A stretch of DNA of 64,000 bases, taken from Massilia pinisoli (lineage in GTDB: Bacteria > Pseudomonadota > Gammaproteobacteria > Burkholderiales > Burkholderiaceae_D). A program made the translations under genes and the position numbers. The notes beneath the pieces were generated by a model. The model saw only the letters and a list, made by a program, of their open reading frames with translations. It made no database searches and was not told the DNA's origin. The stretch lies in contig NZ_JANUGW010000009.1 of the NCBI RefSeq assembly GCF_024753285.1, positions 124,001 through 188,000 on the forward strand. Reading direction: 5' to 3'. How positions within the stretch are numbered: position 1 is the stretch's first letter; every line of letters starts with the position of its first letter. Of this stretch, positions 8,769-17,421 are shown piece after piece.

Positions 8769-10439
8769 TCAATAGGTGCGCAGACGGATTTTCAGGATGG
8801 TCGGCCGCCCCGTGAAGTTGAGGCCGTGGTCGGTCTGGTCGCCGTTCCAGTTGCGCTCCATGACCCATTTTCCGTGCGCGTCGAAACGCCCTTCCTCGAC
8901 GCGCGCGAACATGAAAGGCTTGCCGGCGTTGGCGCCGGCGGGCCAGAAGTGCAGGCGGATGTGCTGGCCGACCACGACGAACTCGTCGTCGCCGATCTGC
9001 GCCATCGCCATGCTGCCCGACGGCGATTCGGTGCCCGGCGGGATGTCGGCCAGGTTGATCGGATCGGGTTGGCTGCCCAGTTGCCACTGGCGGAACGACG
9101 CGGTGACGCCCCAGTTCTTCATTTCCAGCGGCTGCGGCTTGCGGTCGTCGCCTTCCGCCATGCCGTACGTGCGCCCTTCCAGCGCCCACCGGCCCCATAG
9201 CGGTGCGAGCGAACCGAACACCTCGTAGATCTGGCCGAACGGTTCGGCCATCGTCTTGTCTTTCTGCTTGGCGCCCAGCGGATAATTGCTGTAGTCGGCA
9301 TAGTCGACACCGAACGGCGACACGCCGATGGCGCCCCGCCCCAGGATCTGCAGCAGGTAGCGCGCATAGTGCTGCGCGTTGCCCATCTCCGGCACGAACA
9401 GCGCGTTGTCCGGACGCTGGAACTGCGTCAGGACGGCGCTCACCTTGTGCGATTCGCCGATGTAGATGTCGGGTGCCGCGATGTCGATGTGCGGGGCGGC
9501 GGCCTTGTAGATGTCGACGACGTCGTAGCCCGGGCCGCCGCTGGCGAAGTTGCCCTTCCACGGCGCCAGCGGCTCGACCGGGTCGCGCAGCGCATTGTTG
9601 ACATACATCGGCAGGTCGTACACGGCGCGCCCTGCCTTTGCGACTTCCTCGATGTAGCGAGCAATCGCATAGGCGTGGAAGTACTCGTCGGCGTACGGGC
9701 CGTAGACTTCGGACCACGTGCCGCTGGCCGCGCCCGGTACCGGCGATTTTTTGTGCACCAGGACCGCCTGCGGCACCGGCTGGCGGAACGCCGCCTCGGC
9801 CTGCGGGCCGAAGTCGCGCACCGTGCCGTAGGTGCCGACTTCGTTCTCGACCTGCACCATGATGACGGTGCGCTTGGCCTCGTCGATCTTCTTCAGGTGG
9901 GTCATCAACGCCACGAACGCCCGGGTGTCGGCCTTCAGGGTCTGTTCGCTCAGCGGCGTCAGGCAATAGCCGGTCTTGCCGTCCTTGTCGACCATGCGCG
10001 GGAAGCGCCGGTTGTCGAACTTGACCCATTCCGGCGTGTAGGCGGGCCCCGTATTCTTCCAGGTGCCGAACCACAGCAGCACGAGGCGCACGCCTTTCTG
10101 GCGCGCCTGGGCCACCAGCGTGTCGACGTAGCTGAAATCGAACCTGCCTTCGACGGGTTCGATCTGTTCCCAGGCGACCGGGATCTCGAGCGTGTTCGCA
10201 TGGACGTCCTTGACGGCAGCCCAGACTTTGTCGAGCGCGCCCGGATAATTGCTGGAATTGTGGGCCTGCACGCCCAGGATCGTGTAGGGCTCGCCGTCGA
10301 CCATCAGCGCATAGCGGCCATCGCTCTGCACCAGGCGGGGAATGGGTGCGTTCTTCGACGCGGTTGCGGCGCCCGCGTGCGTGGCGGAGAAGGCAAGCGC
10401 GCAAGCTGCGGCGAGCAGGTGTTGGGAGGTTTTCTTCAT
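8769..10439 (-). CDS. GH35 beta-galactosidase (DUF5597 type), exported
   Basis: 556 residues with a signal peptide (QHLLAAACALAFSATHAGAA). GH35-type barrel features are GVQAHNSSNYPGALDKVW, NTLEIPVAWEQIEPVEGRFD, VLLWFGTWKNTGPAY, IMVQVENEVGTYG with the probable acid/base Glu, and LFVPEMGNAQHYARY with the probable nucleophile Glu. The C-terminal sandwich matches the DUF5597 subgroup found in polysaccharide loci. It would remove beta-galactose from xyloglucan or galactan side chains. It lies 83 nt after the TonB receptor gene with a terminator-like hairpin between, and 16 nt before GH51. Confidence 0.88.
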   Translation of the reverse strand: MKKTSQHLLAAACALAFSATHAGAATASKNAPIPRLVQSDGRYALMVDGEPYTILGVQAHNSSNYPGALDKVWAAVKDVHANTLEIPVAWEQIEPVEGRFDFSYVDTLVAQARQKGVRLVLLWFGTWKNTGPAYTPEWVKFDNRRFPRMVDKDGKTGYCLTPLSEQTLKADTRAFVALMTHLKKIDEAKRTVIMVQVENEVGTYGTVRDFGPQAEAAFRQPVPQAVLVHKKSPVPGAASGTWSEVYGPYADEYFHAYAIARYIEEVAKAGRAVYDLPMYVNNALRDPVEPLAPWKGNFASGGPGYDVVDIYKAAAPHIDIAAPDIYIGESHKVSAVLTQFQRPDNALFVPEMGNAQHYARYLLQILGRGAIGVSPFGVDYADYSNYPLGAKQKDKTMAEPFGQIYEVFGSLAPLWGRWALEGRTYGMAEGDDRKPQPLEMKNWGVTASFRQWQLGSQPDPINLADIPPGTESPSGSMAMAQIGDDEFVVVGQHIRLHFWPAGANAGKPFMFARVEEGRFDAHGKWVMERNWNGDQTDHGLNFTGRPTILKIRLRTY

Positions 10440-10466
10440 GCGATCGGATACCACTGGGTTGAATGG

Positions 10467-10501
10467 AAAAACCTCGCGCGACCGGCGACGGTCGCGGGAG
10501 G
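10467..10501 (-). terminator. Terminator-like hairpin between the TonB receptor and GH35
   Basis: The stem CCTC-g-CGCGACC / GGTCGCG-g-GAGG has a 6-nt loop and one G-G mismatch, followed on the minus strand by TTTTT. It lies 22 nt after the receptor stop. It could end receptor transcripts or partly terminate them, lowering GH35-GH51 expression relative to the receptor. Confidence 0.7.
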
Positions 10502-10522
10502 CCTGTCCCGGAAGGGAGCAGC

Positions 10523-13500
10523 TTAGAACGAGTAGTTCAGCTGCGCATTGAACGTGCGCCCCGTGTAGAACGCGTTGTGCAGTTTCATGCCGACCTGCTG
10601 CTGCATGTACTGCTTGTAGATCTGGTTCGTCAGGTTGCCCACCTGGCCGCCGAGACGCAGGTTCTCCGTGAGCTTGTACTGGAAGCCGAAGTCGAGCTGG
10701 CCGTACGCGCCACCCCAGGTCGGCAGGCCGTAGTTGACCGAGTACGCCTGGCCGAAGTTCGGGCTGTCCGGGTTGCGGTCGATACCCTCGCCGCCGGCCG
10801 TACCGTACGCATTGGTCGACTGCAGGTACTTGTCGCGCCAGCTGTACGCCAGGCGCATCGACAGCGCATCCTTCTCGTACAGCAGTGCCACGTTGTACGA
10901 CGTGCGCGACAGGCCCGTCAGCGGCATGTTGCCGAACACCTTGCCGTCCGTGTCGCAGCCCTGCAGGTTGCGGATCGTGTTGGCAGTCAGCGTGTCCTTC
11001 GGCGTGCACCAGGTACCGTTGATCGGATCGTGGTACGACGTACTGCTGTCGATGTACGTGAAGTTGCTCGACACCCCGAGGCCGGACAGCAGGCCGGGCA
11101 GCTTGTCGAAATAGGTCTGGAAGCTGGCCTCGATGCCGCTGACGCGGGCGTCCATGCCGTTGACGGGTCCGGTGACCATGAAGTCGTACGTCTTTCCGGT
11201 GACGTCGTTCAGCGGGTAGACCGTCGTCTGGTTGATGATGATGTCCTTCAGCTTCTTGTTGAACACGCCGAGCGTCGCCGAGCTGGCGCGGCCGAAGTAG
11301 TACTCCGCCGTCAGGTCGAGGTTCGTGGACATGACCGGCCGCAGCGACGTATTGCCGCGCAACTGGCCGTTGTACGAGATCGAGTCGAGCACCGGCTGCT
11401 GGTTATCACCCGGCGGCGTGTGCGTCTTGATGTCCATGCCCAGCGTCGTGTACGCCTGCAGCAAGTAGAAGTCCGGACGCGCCATGCCTTTCGACAGGCC
11501 GAGGCGGAATTGCAGTTCGTCGCTGGCCTTCAGGCGCAGGTTCAGGCTCGGCAGCACGCGGGTGTAGGTGCTCTCGAAGGTCTGCTTCTGCGACTGCGCC
11601 GGAATGTCCGGCACGCCCGGTTGCAGCGGCTTGTTCGGCGGGGTGAACAGCGTGTAGCCGATCGACTTCGGATTGGTCCGCACGACGCGCACACCCACAT
11701 TGCCGTCGATCGGATACGCCAGCTTGTCGTACGCGAAGCGCAGCTGGGCATACGCGGCCTGGGAACGCTCGTGCTGGTCGTTCAGGCCCTGCGCGTCGCC
11801 GAACTTGGGCGGCTTGTAGCTGCAGTCGTTGTTCCGGCCGGTGGCGTTGGCTTCATTGCACAGCAACGTGTAGAACTCATGCAGCTTCGTGATGGCGTCG
11901 ACCGAATCGGTCAGCGCCCTGTCCGGCACGATCACCGGCGCCGGCGCCGCCATGCCGCCACCGAAGAAGTTGTTGAACTGGTGCAGGTTGAAGTCGCGGG
12001 CGAAGCGCGGGTCACCGAGGCCGGCGAACTGGGCCAGCGGCTGCCACGACTGCGTGCCGACCGCCCAGCCTTGCGAGATCTGGGTCCATTCGGAATCGTG
12101 GGTGGACTGCGTCACCGCCGAGCGATCGGTCACGCGCACGCCGAAACTCAGGTCGTTGAAGATCGGACCGTCGAACGTGTACTTGGCATCGAGGCGCGCC
12201 GTGTTCATCTGCGCCTTCGCCACGTCGTGGTGAACCTGGGTGAAGCCCCAGTAGTAGTGCGACGGATCGGCGAGGTAGGCCTGCGACGACTGGTCGAAGG
12301 TGATCGACGGCTGGCCGCCGCGCAGATCGACCGTCTGCCCCGGCACCCAGCCACCCAGGCCGACCGTGTTGTCGTAGCCGTCGGTCGTGGCCTGCACGTG
12401 CTGCAGGTCGGCCTTGACGGTCCATGCATCGCTGGCGCGCCACGACCCCGACCACGACACGTCGCGCGTGTCGGACGTACGGCCGCTCGCGCGCGCATCG
12501 GTGCCGAAGCCCAGGCCCGTGCCGAAGCCCGGACCGCTGTTGGTCGGATCGCGCAAGGTGCCCGTCAGCAGGGCGCCATGGTCGTCGAACGTGGCGCCCG
12601 GGTCCAGCTGCAGCGTGGCCGGGTTCGTACCGCCGAAGTAGGAATTCTCGTCGGAGTGCTGCTTGTACCTCGACCGCAGGAACGTCACGTACGAACTGAA
12701 GTCGCCCTTCTTCCACTGCAGCGCGCCGTACAGGCCGTCGCGGGTGCGGTCGAAGGTGTTCTGGCCCCAGCTCGCGGACGGGGTGACCCACACGCGCTTG
12801 CCGGGCACGAGGTCGTCGCGCGAAATGTACGGCGCGATCGACAGGCTGTCGCTCTGGTTCGCGCCCTTCGAACGCGAGAGGTCGATCAACACGCCGACCT
12901 GGCCGAAGCGCGTGTCCCAACGGTCCGAAAACAGACCGGACACAGATGGCGGCGTCGTCTTCTGACGCAGCGAGGAACGGGAGACCTCGGTCGAGAACGC
13001 GACCTTGCGGCCCTTGGCATCGAACGGCAGCGCCGTGCGCAGGTTGACCAGGCCGGCGATGCCGCCTTCGATCTGCTCGGCGGAGGGGTTCTTGTACACG
13101 TCGACGCCGGCCAGCAGTTCGGGCGGCACGTCCTCGAAGCTCAGCGCGCGCCCGCCGTTGGCGGAGAAGGCGTCGCGGCCGTTGAATTCGGAGCGCACCT
13201 GACCCGCGCCCAGGCCGCGGATCGACACGCCGGTGCCTTCGGCCGCGTAGTGGTTGATACTGTCGCCCACGCCCTGCTGCGGATCGACCCGGTTCAGCGT
13301 ACGGTCGATGCTCACGCCGACGATGCGCTGCAGGACTTCCGTCACCGACTTGTCCGGCAGCTTGCCGATGTCGTCCGCAACAACCGAGTCGACGATCTCG
13401 TCCGAGTTCTTCTTGATGTTCTGCGCCGATTCGAGCGCTGCGCGCTGGCCGTGCACGACGACCTGGGTCGCTTCGGTCTGGGCCAGCACGACGCCGCTTG

Positions 13501-13558
13501 TCATCAACGCCAGCTGCGCGACGCCGATGGCGATCGCTGTTTTCCTGATAGTCTTCAC
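10523..13558 (-). CDS. TonB-dependent outer-membrane receptor (Caulobacter-type), glycan uptake
   Basis: 1011 residues starting at GTG 13558, with CGGAG upstream. Signal peptide IAIGVAQLALMTSGVVLAQ. The plug domain follows: VADDIGKLPDKSVTEVLQRI, GTGVSIRGLGAGQVRSEFNG, FEDVPPELLAGVDVYKNPSA, GGIAGLVNLRTALPFD. A large 22-strand barrel ends in the aromatic terminal residues NAQLNYSF. The family imports oligosaccharides across the outer membrane using TonB/ExbBD energy. No SusD partner is present, which is normal for Proteobacteria. Its place as first gene of a receptor-GH35-GH51 run, controlled by nearby sugar regulators, supports uptake of xyloglucan or arabinogalactan fragments. The actual ligand is unknown. 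Confidence 0.92.
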   Translation of the reverse strand: MKTIRKTAIAIGVAQLALMTSGVVLAQTEATQVVVHGQRAALESAQNIKKNSDEIVDSVVADDIGKLPDKSVTEVLQRIVGVSIDRTLNRVDPQQGVGDSINHYAAEGTGVSIRGLGAGQVRSEFNGRDAFSANGGRALSFEDVPPELLAGVDVYKNPSAEQIEGGIAGLVNLRTALPFDAKGRKVAFSTEVSRSSLRQKTTPPSVSGLFSDRWDTRFGQVGVLIDLSRSKGANQSDSLSIAPYISRDDLVPGKRVWVTPSASWGQNTFDRTRDGLYGALQWKKGDFSSYVTFLRSRYKQHSDENSYFGGTNPATLQLDPGATFDDHGALLTGTLRDPTNSGPGFGTGLGFGTDARASGRTSDTRDVSWSGSWRASDAWTVKADLQHVQATTDGYDNTVGLGGWVPGQTVDLRGGQPSITFDQSSQAYLADPSHYYWGFTQVHHDVAKAQMNTARLDAKYTFDGPIFNDLSFGVRVTDRSAVTQSTHDSEWTQISQGWAVGTQSWQPLAQFAGLGDPRFARDFNLHQFNNFFGGGMAAPAPVIVPDRALTDSVDAITKLHEFYTLLCNEANATGRNNDCSYKPPKFGDAQGLNDQHERSQAAYAQLRFAYDKLAYPIDGNVGVRVVRTNPKSIGYTLFTPPNKPLQPGVPDIPAQSQKQTFESTYTRVLPSLNLRLKASDELQFRLGLSKGMARPDFYLLQAYTTLGMDIKTHTPPGDNQQPVLDSISYNGQLRGNTSLRPVMSTNLDLTAEYYFGRASSATLGVFNKKLKDIIINQTTVYPLNDVTGKTYDFMVTGPVNGMDARVSGIEASFQTYFDKLPGLLSGLGVSSNFTYIDSSTSYHDPINGTWCTPKDTLTANTIRNLQGCDTDGKVFGNMPLTGLSRTSYNVALLYEKDALSMRLAYSWRDKYLQSTNAYGTAGGEGIDRNPDSPNFGQAYSVNYGLPTWGGAYGQLDFGFQYKLTENLRLGGQVGNLTNQIYKQYMQQQVGMKLHNAFYTGRTFNAQLNYSF

Positions 13559-13656
13559 CTTGGTCTATCTCCGTTTTTATCTTGGATGATGTCGCGGCTG
13601 TTTTGCGGCGCCGGGTTGGATCGGTCGCACGATGTCTTTGGTTTTGCCGTCGAACT

Positions 13657-13699
13657 ATTTCATTCTGATTGCCGGTGTTTCGTGCGGCAATCATGAAAT
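13657..13699. promoter_or_regulatory. Interrupted inverted repeat, candidate operator of the receptor operon
   Basis: The left arm ATTTCAT-TCT-GATTGCCG and right arm CGGCAATCATGAAAT match over 15 bp with a 3-nt bulge, around a 10-nt spacer. The site is about 100 bp upstream of the receptor GTG. A regulator dimer could bind here; the AraC- or XylR-type proteins encoded next door are the obvious candidates. Binding is inferred. Confidence 0.5.
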
Positions 13700-13749
13700 C
13701 CCTCAAACAATCAACGAAAACAAGGGATCGTTCGCGGCGCACGCGGCCG

Positions 13750-13774
13750 AAAAAAAGGGCGGCCAGAGCCGCCC
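13750..13774 (-). terminator. Intrinsic terminator after the membrane AraC regulator
   Basis: GGGCGGC / GCCGCCC stem with a CAGA loop, followed on the minus strand by seven T. It lies about 205 nt after the regulator stop codon, so the transcript would have a long 3' tail. Confidence 0.75.
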
Positions 13775-13980
13775 CGAACCCACTTGATCGCGGGAGGAGA
13801 TCGCAATGAAATCGGGGAGCGGGACCGCGCTGGCGCGCTGCCCGATCCGGCACGATGTGCAATACGATGACATGATTGTACGAACGGCTTGGCGGCGCCG
13901 CCACAACGAAATCCATCGATGGGACGGTGAAATTCCGTGGTGGCCGGCGTGAAAGAAGGCGCCGCGAGCGCGGCGGGCCG

Positions 13981-15153
13981 CTACGATCCCAGGTCGGCCG
14001 GCGTCGCTTCGCGCAGCTTGCGGAAGGTCTTGGGCGTGCAGCCGTATTCTTCCTTGAACAGCTTGTTGAAGTAGGAGACGTTGCGGTAGCCGACCGCATA
14101 GGCGATTTCCGCCACGCTGCTGTCTTCCTTTTCGCCCAGAAGGCGGGCCGCCTCGGTCAGCCTGAGCTTGTTGAGATAGGTGGAGAACGTGAAGCCAAGC
14201 TCAGCCTTGAGGATCTCGTTGATCTTGTTTCTGCTGATACCGAGCGTGCTCACCATGGTCTCGACGTCGAGTTCCGGGTTCGGATACGCCGTCGCCATGA
14301 AGCGCAGGATGGCACTGTGCTCCTTGTCCCGGTGCAGGTCCTGGGACAGTTGCTGGTAAGCGACCAGCGGCAGGTCACGCCGCACCTTGTCTTCGACGTC
14401 CACGAGCAAGGCCTGGGTGTGCCGCCGGAAGAACCAGAACGCGTAGGCGGGCCACGCGATGATCATGAATGCCCAGAACAAGTACATATATCGCATGTCG
14501 CGGCCGATCAGAGTCACGTTCTTGATCTGCACCTTGGACAGCACGCCGAACGGACTCTGGAACGTGTTGCCGAAGCAGAGCTTTGCGACCTTCGTCGGCG
14601 CCAGCTCCTGCTGCGCGAGGCTCAGCTGGTGTGTGCCGAACCACCACTGGTCGGTTCTGAGACGCGCGAGGTCGAGCTCGAGGTGCTCACCCCGTTCGTT
14701 GCAGAAGTAATAGGAATAGGCGAGCCGGTACGTCGTGTAATCGCCGGGGACGGACACATTGTCCTCGAACATCAGGAGGCCGAACGCCAGCGTGTTGGTG
14801 GGCGTGCAGGTGACATCGAAGGAAACGGCGCTGTAGCGCGACAGGTCGACGAGCGCGGGCTTGCCCGCATGGTCGAGGAACACCAGCTCGGCATTGGCGT
14901 ACGGGTAATCCACCGCCTTCACCCCGGTGAATTCGAAACTCAGCGTGGACGTGTCGTCGACGAGCCTGATCGTCGAGCGTCCGCCCGTATCCTTGTCGGA
15001 ACTGACACTGGTCCGCATCGCCACGCTGCGGTCCGCCGCGGGCAGCACGGTCATGCGGATGTACGTGCAACGCATACAGATGAAGCCGATGAGAACGCTT
15101 GCGACCATCAAGGCCAACAGCCCCGTGAGCGCCTTATTGTAGAAACTCTGCAT
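13981..15153 (-). CDS. Membrane-anchored AraC-family regulator with periplasmic sensor domain
   Basis: 390 residues. A first transmembrane helix (ALTGLLALMVASVLIGFICM, about 8-28) is followed by a beta-rich domain of about 190 residues that should be periplasmic (DDTSTLSFEFTGVKAVDYPY, VDLSRYSAVSFDV, LRTDQWWFGTHQLSL), resembling jelly-roll carbohydrate-binding modules. A second helix is YLFWAFMIIAWPAYAFWFF (about 238-257). The cytoplasmic C-terminus is an AraC double helix-turn-helix (MVSTLGISRNKINEILKAE; SSVAEIAYAVGYRNVSYFNK, then LFKEEYGCTPKTFRK). The layout suggests direct sensing of an extracytoplasmic glycan and transcription control from the membrane. It lies between XylR and the receptor operon on the same strand. 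The ligand is unknown. Confidence 0.85.
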   Translation of the reverse strand: MQSFYNKALTGLLALMVASVLIGFICMRCTYIRMTVLPAADRSVAMRTSVSSDKDTGGRSTIRLVDDTSTLSFEFTGVKAVDYPYANAELVFLDHAGKPALVDLSRYSAVSFDVTCTPTNTLAFGLLMFEDNVSVPGDYTTYRLAYSYYFCNERGEHLELDLARLRTDQWWFGTHQLSLAQQELAPTKVAKLCFGNTFQSPFGVLSKVQIKNVTLIGRDMRYMYLFWAFMIIAWPAYAFWFFRRHTQALLVDVEDKVRRDLPLVAYQQLSQDLHRDKEHSAILRFMATAYPNPELDVETMVSTLGISRNKINEILKAELGFTFSTYLNKLRLTEAARLLGEKEDSSVAEIAYAVGYRNVSYFNKLFKEEYGCTPKTFRKLREATPADLGS

Positions 15154-15325
15154 TACGGTGTTACTGCCCCGGCAAATTTACGCTGACTGACATCGTACGA
15201 GCCGCCGGGGCAACGGGTCACCCTGGCGTCGTCAATATAATGACAGGTAGCATGTATATCTGTCGAGCGGGCTGTTGCGCGCCCGCAGTCGACGCGGCCG
15301 GGGGCAGGCACCGCGTCCGTCGGGA

Positions 15326-16558
15326 CTACACGGCGATGACGCTGGCGTCGGCATCGTTGGCGGCACCGACGCAGACGGGCGCGTCATTCGCGGCACGCTG
15401 CTGATACTCGCGCGGCGTGCATCCCAACTCGCGCTTGAACACGGCGAATAGATATTGCATTGACGTAAATCCGCAACGATGTGCGACCTCGGCCACGCTG
15501 ACGTCGCCCCGCGTCAGCAACGCGGTCGCCGCTTCGAGCTTGAAGCGCAGGATTTCATCGTGCACGCTGCACGCGAGCTCTTGCTGGAAATATAACTCGA
15601 GCGTCGAGCGCGACACGCCGACGTAATCGGCCACCTGGTCGCCTTTGATGCCCTGACAGGCATATTGACGAATAAAATGCCGGGCACGCATGACGCGCGG
15701 ATTCTTGATCGGCCGGTGGGCGCTCGACGACAGCACGTTGATACCGGCGGGCGGCACGAGGATGCGCTTGCATTCTAGATAAGTGCCCTCGAGCAACTGA
15801 TGGAGCATGCGGGCCGCCGTCCGGCCCATTTCCTGGGTCCCCTGGATCACGGAGCTGAGCGGGATGCACGACAGCATGCGCGCGAGGGGATCGTTGTCGA
15901 TGCCGATGATCGCGACCTGTTCCGGGACGGCGATGTTTGCGCTCTGACAAGCTTGCAGCAGTTGCCGCGCCCGCGCGTCCGTGACCGCAATGATGCCGAC
16001 CGGCTTGGGCAGGCTGCGCAGCCACTCGACCTGCTGCGCGACGACGTCGTCCCACGACGACTCCGCATGCGCTTGTCCGCGGAAGATGGCGACATCGAGC
16101 TTGTCGCGCCGCATCAAACTGGCGAACGCCTTTTCGCGTTCGTGCGCCCAGCGGTGTTCGATGCCGTTGGGCAAGGAAAACAGTGCGAAATGACGCAAGC
16201 CGACGTCGATCAGGTGCGTGTAGGCGAGATTGACGAGCTTAAAATTATCGGTCGCGACATAGGGGATGCCGACGGGATAATCGGCGTCGTCGGCATACGA
16301 GCCGCCTACCCCGACGACGGGGACCCGGCTGCCCGACAAGGCTGACGCGACCGCCGGATCATCGAAATCCGCGATGATGCCGTCGCCTTGCCAATTAGCA
16401 AGACTGGGCAGGCGGAGGCGGAAGTCGTCTTCCACGAACAATTCCCACGATGCCCGCCTGCTCGATAGGTACCCGGCGATGCCGGCGATGATCTCCCGAT
16501 CGAAAACCTTGTTTGCGTTGAACAGCAGCGCGATCCGATGCGTCTTAGAAGTCGTCAT
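15326..16558 (-). CDS. xylR: XylR-type regulator: LacI-like sugar-binding domain plus AraC DNA-binding domain
   Basis: About 410 residues. The ATG at 16558 is chosen because GGAG lies 6 nt upstream; an ATG at 16570 is also in frame. Residues ~5-270 are a periplasmic-binding-protein-like domain as in LacI regulators (RIALLFNANKVFDREIIAGI, GDGIIADFDDPAVASAL, ALFSLPNGIEHRWAHERE, GIIAVTDARARQLLQACQ, VAIIGIDNDPLARML). The C-terminus is an AraC domain (VADYVGVSRSTLELYFQQEL; VSVAEVAHRCGFTSMQYLFA; LGCTPREYQQRA). This order is that of enterobacterial XylR, which activates xylose genes on binding D-xylose. Xylose released from xyloglucan or xylan would be a fitting signal here. Confidence 0.88.
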   Translation of the reverse strand: MTTSKTHRIALLFNANKVFDREIIAGIAGYLSSRRASWELFVEDDFRLRLPSLANWQGDGIIADFDDPAVASALSGSRVPVVGVGGSYADDADYPVGIPYVATDNFKLVNLAYTHLIDVGLRHFALFSLPNGIEHRWAHEREKAFASLMRRDKLDVAIFRGQAHAESSWDDVVAQQVEWLRSLPKPVGIIAVTDARARQLLQACQSANIAVPEQVAIIGIDNDPLARMLSCIPLSSVIQGTQEMGRTAARMLHQLLEGTYLECKRILVPPAGINVLSSSAHRPIKNPRVMRARHFIRQYACQGIKGDQVADYVGVSRSTLELYFQQELACSVHDEILRFKLEAATALLTRGDVSVAEVAHRCGFTSMQYLFAVFKRELGCTPREYQQRAANDAPVCVGAANDADASVIAV

Positions 16559-16910
16559 GCAAGTCTCCACGTTGCGTCCTGTCCGGACGTCTCTAGTGCA
16601 ACCAGCCGGCTCCGCAGCGTGACAATGCTTCGGAGCAAGCCCTTCCGCTTACGTGGGAAAGTATATTTTTCGGGTAAGGGTCTCCCCGTAAAAGTATTTT
16701 TCGATTTCCTAGGAGGATTCAAAAAGTTGAAGTTTCGCGCGGAAAAATTGTTATTTCGCCCGGGGCCGGGTGTCGCGCGCGCGCGATCGGCGGCGGCGGC
16801 GCGACACGCTGCGGAGATAGTTCCTCATAGCAACTCCGAGTTTCGGAGGGCGCCAAGCGTCATCGATGCAAGCTTGTTATGATCGAACTCTTTACACAAA
16901 GGAGAGCCTG
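16559..16910. promoter_or_regulatory. 352-bp intergenic region between xylR and the DUF1993 gene, with direct repeats
   Basis: Unusually AT-rich for this window. Two direct repeats, AAAGTATATTTTTCG (16658-16672) and AAAGTATTTTTCG (16691-16703), have starts 33 bp apart, about three helical turns. A related ATTGTTATTTCG lies at 16747-16758. AraC/XylR-type dimers bind direct repeats, so this is a candidate autoregulatory XylR operator about 100-145 bp upstream of xylR. On the other side, TATGAT at 16878-16883 could be a -10 for DUF1993, but no good -35 was found. Confidence 0.45.
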
Positions 16911-17417
16911 ATGAGCATTTCCCTGTACACGGTTTCCGTGCCCGTCTTCCGCCAGATCCTCGGCAGCCTGGCGGCCATCCTGGCGAAGGCGGAAGCGCAC
17001 GTCGATGCGAAGAAGCTTGACCCGAACGCGCTGCTGCAGGCGCGGCTGTTCCCGGACATGTTCCCGCTGGTGCGGCAAGTCCAGCTGGCGACGGATTTCG
17101 CCAAGGGCGCGGGCGCGCGCCTGGCGGGCATGGAAGTGCCCCGCTACGACGACGTCGAGACGGATTTTGCGGGCTTGCAGGCGCGCCTGGAAAAGACGCT
17201 GGCGTTCCTCGACACGGTCGCGCGCGAAGCCGTCGACGCAGGGGGCGAGCGCGACATCACGATCGGCACCGGCGACAACAAGCGCCAGTTCAAGGGCGAG
17301 GTCTATTTATTACACTACGCGCTGCCGAACTTCTATTTCCATGCCACGACGGCATACGACATCCTGCGCCATAACGGGCTGGAGATCGGGAAACGGGATT
17401 TCGTCGGGACGTTCTGA
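16911..17417 (+). CDS. DUF1993 family protein
   Basis: 168 residues from the ATG at 16911, with AAAGGAG 6 nt upstream. The sequence is a compact helical DinB-like protein matching the DUF1993 family: LYTVSVPVFRQILGSLAAIL, ARLFPDMFPLVRQVQLATDF, LLHYALPNFYFHATTAYDIL, then HNGLEIGKRDF. No catalytic motif is established for the family; the fold resembles DinB proteins, some of which bind metal. It stands alone on the plus strand between xylR and the convergent DUF1289 gene, so the context gives no role. Confidence 0.85.
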   Translation: MSISLYTVSVPVFRQILGSLAAILAKAEAHVDAKKLDPNALLQARLFPDMFPLVRQVQLATDFAKGAGARLAGMEVPRYDDVETDFAGLQARLEKTLAFLDTVAREAVDAGGERDITIGTGDNKRQFKGEVYLLHYALPNFYFHATTAYDILRHNGLEIGKRDFVGTF

Positions 17418-17421
17418 GGAA

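Larger units (their letters stand above)
13559..13980. promoter_or_regulatory. 422-bp intergenic region upstream of the TonB receptor
   Basis: It contains the receptor promoter, a long inverted repeat (13657-13699) and the terminator of the upstream araC-type gene (13750-13774). No ORF in it looks coding. Between the terminator and the regulator stop codon I see no other structure. Confidence 0.6.

Noticed and set aside
10463..13696. A 1077-codon open frame opposite the TonB receptor
   Set aside because: Mirror of the receptor coding frame; low-complexity translation and no motif.
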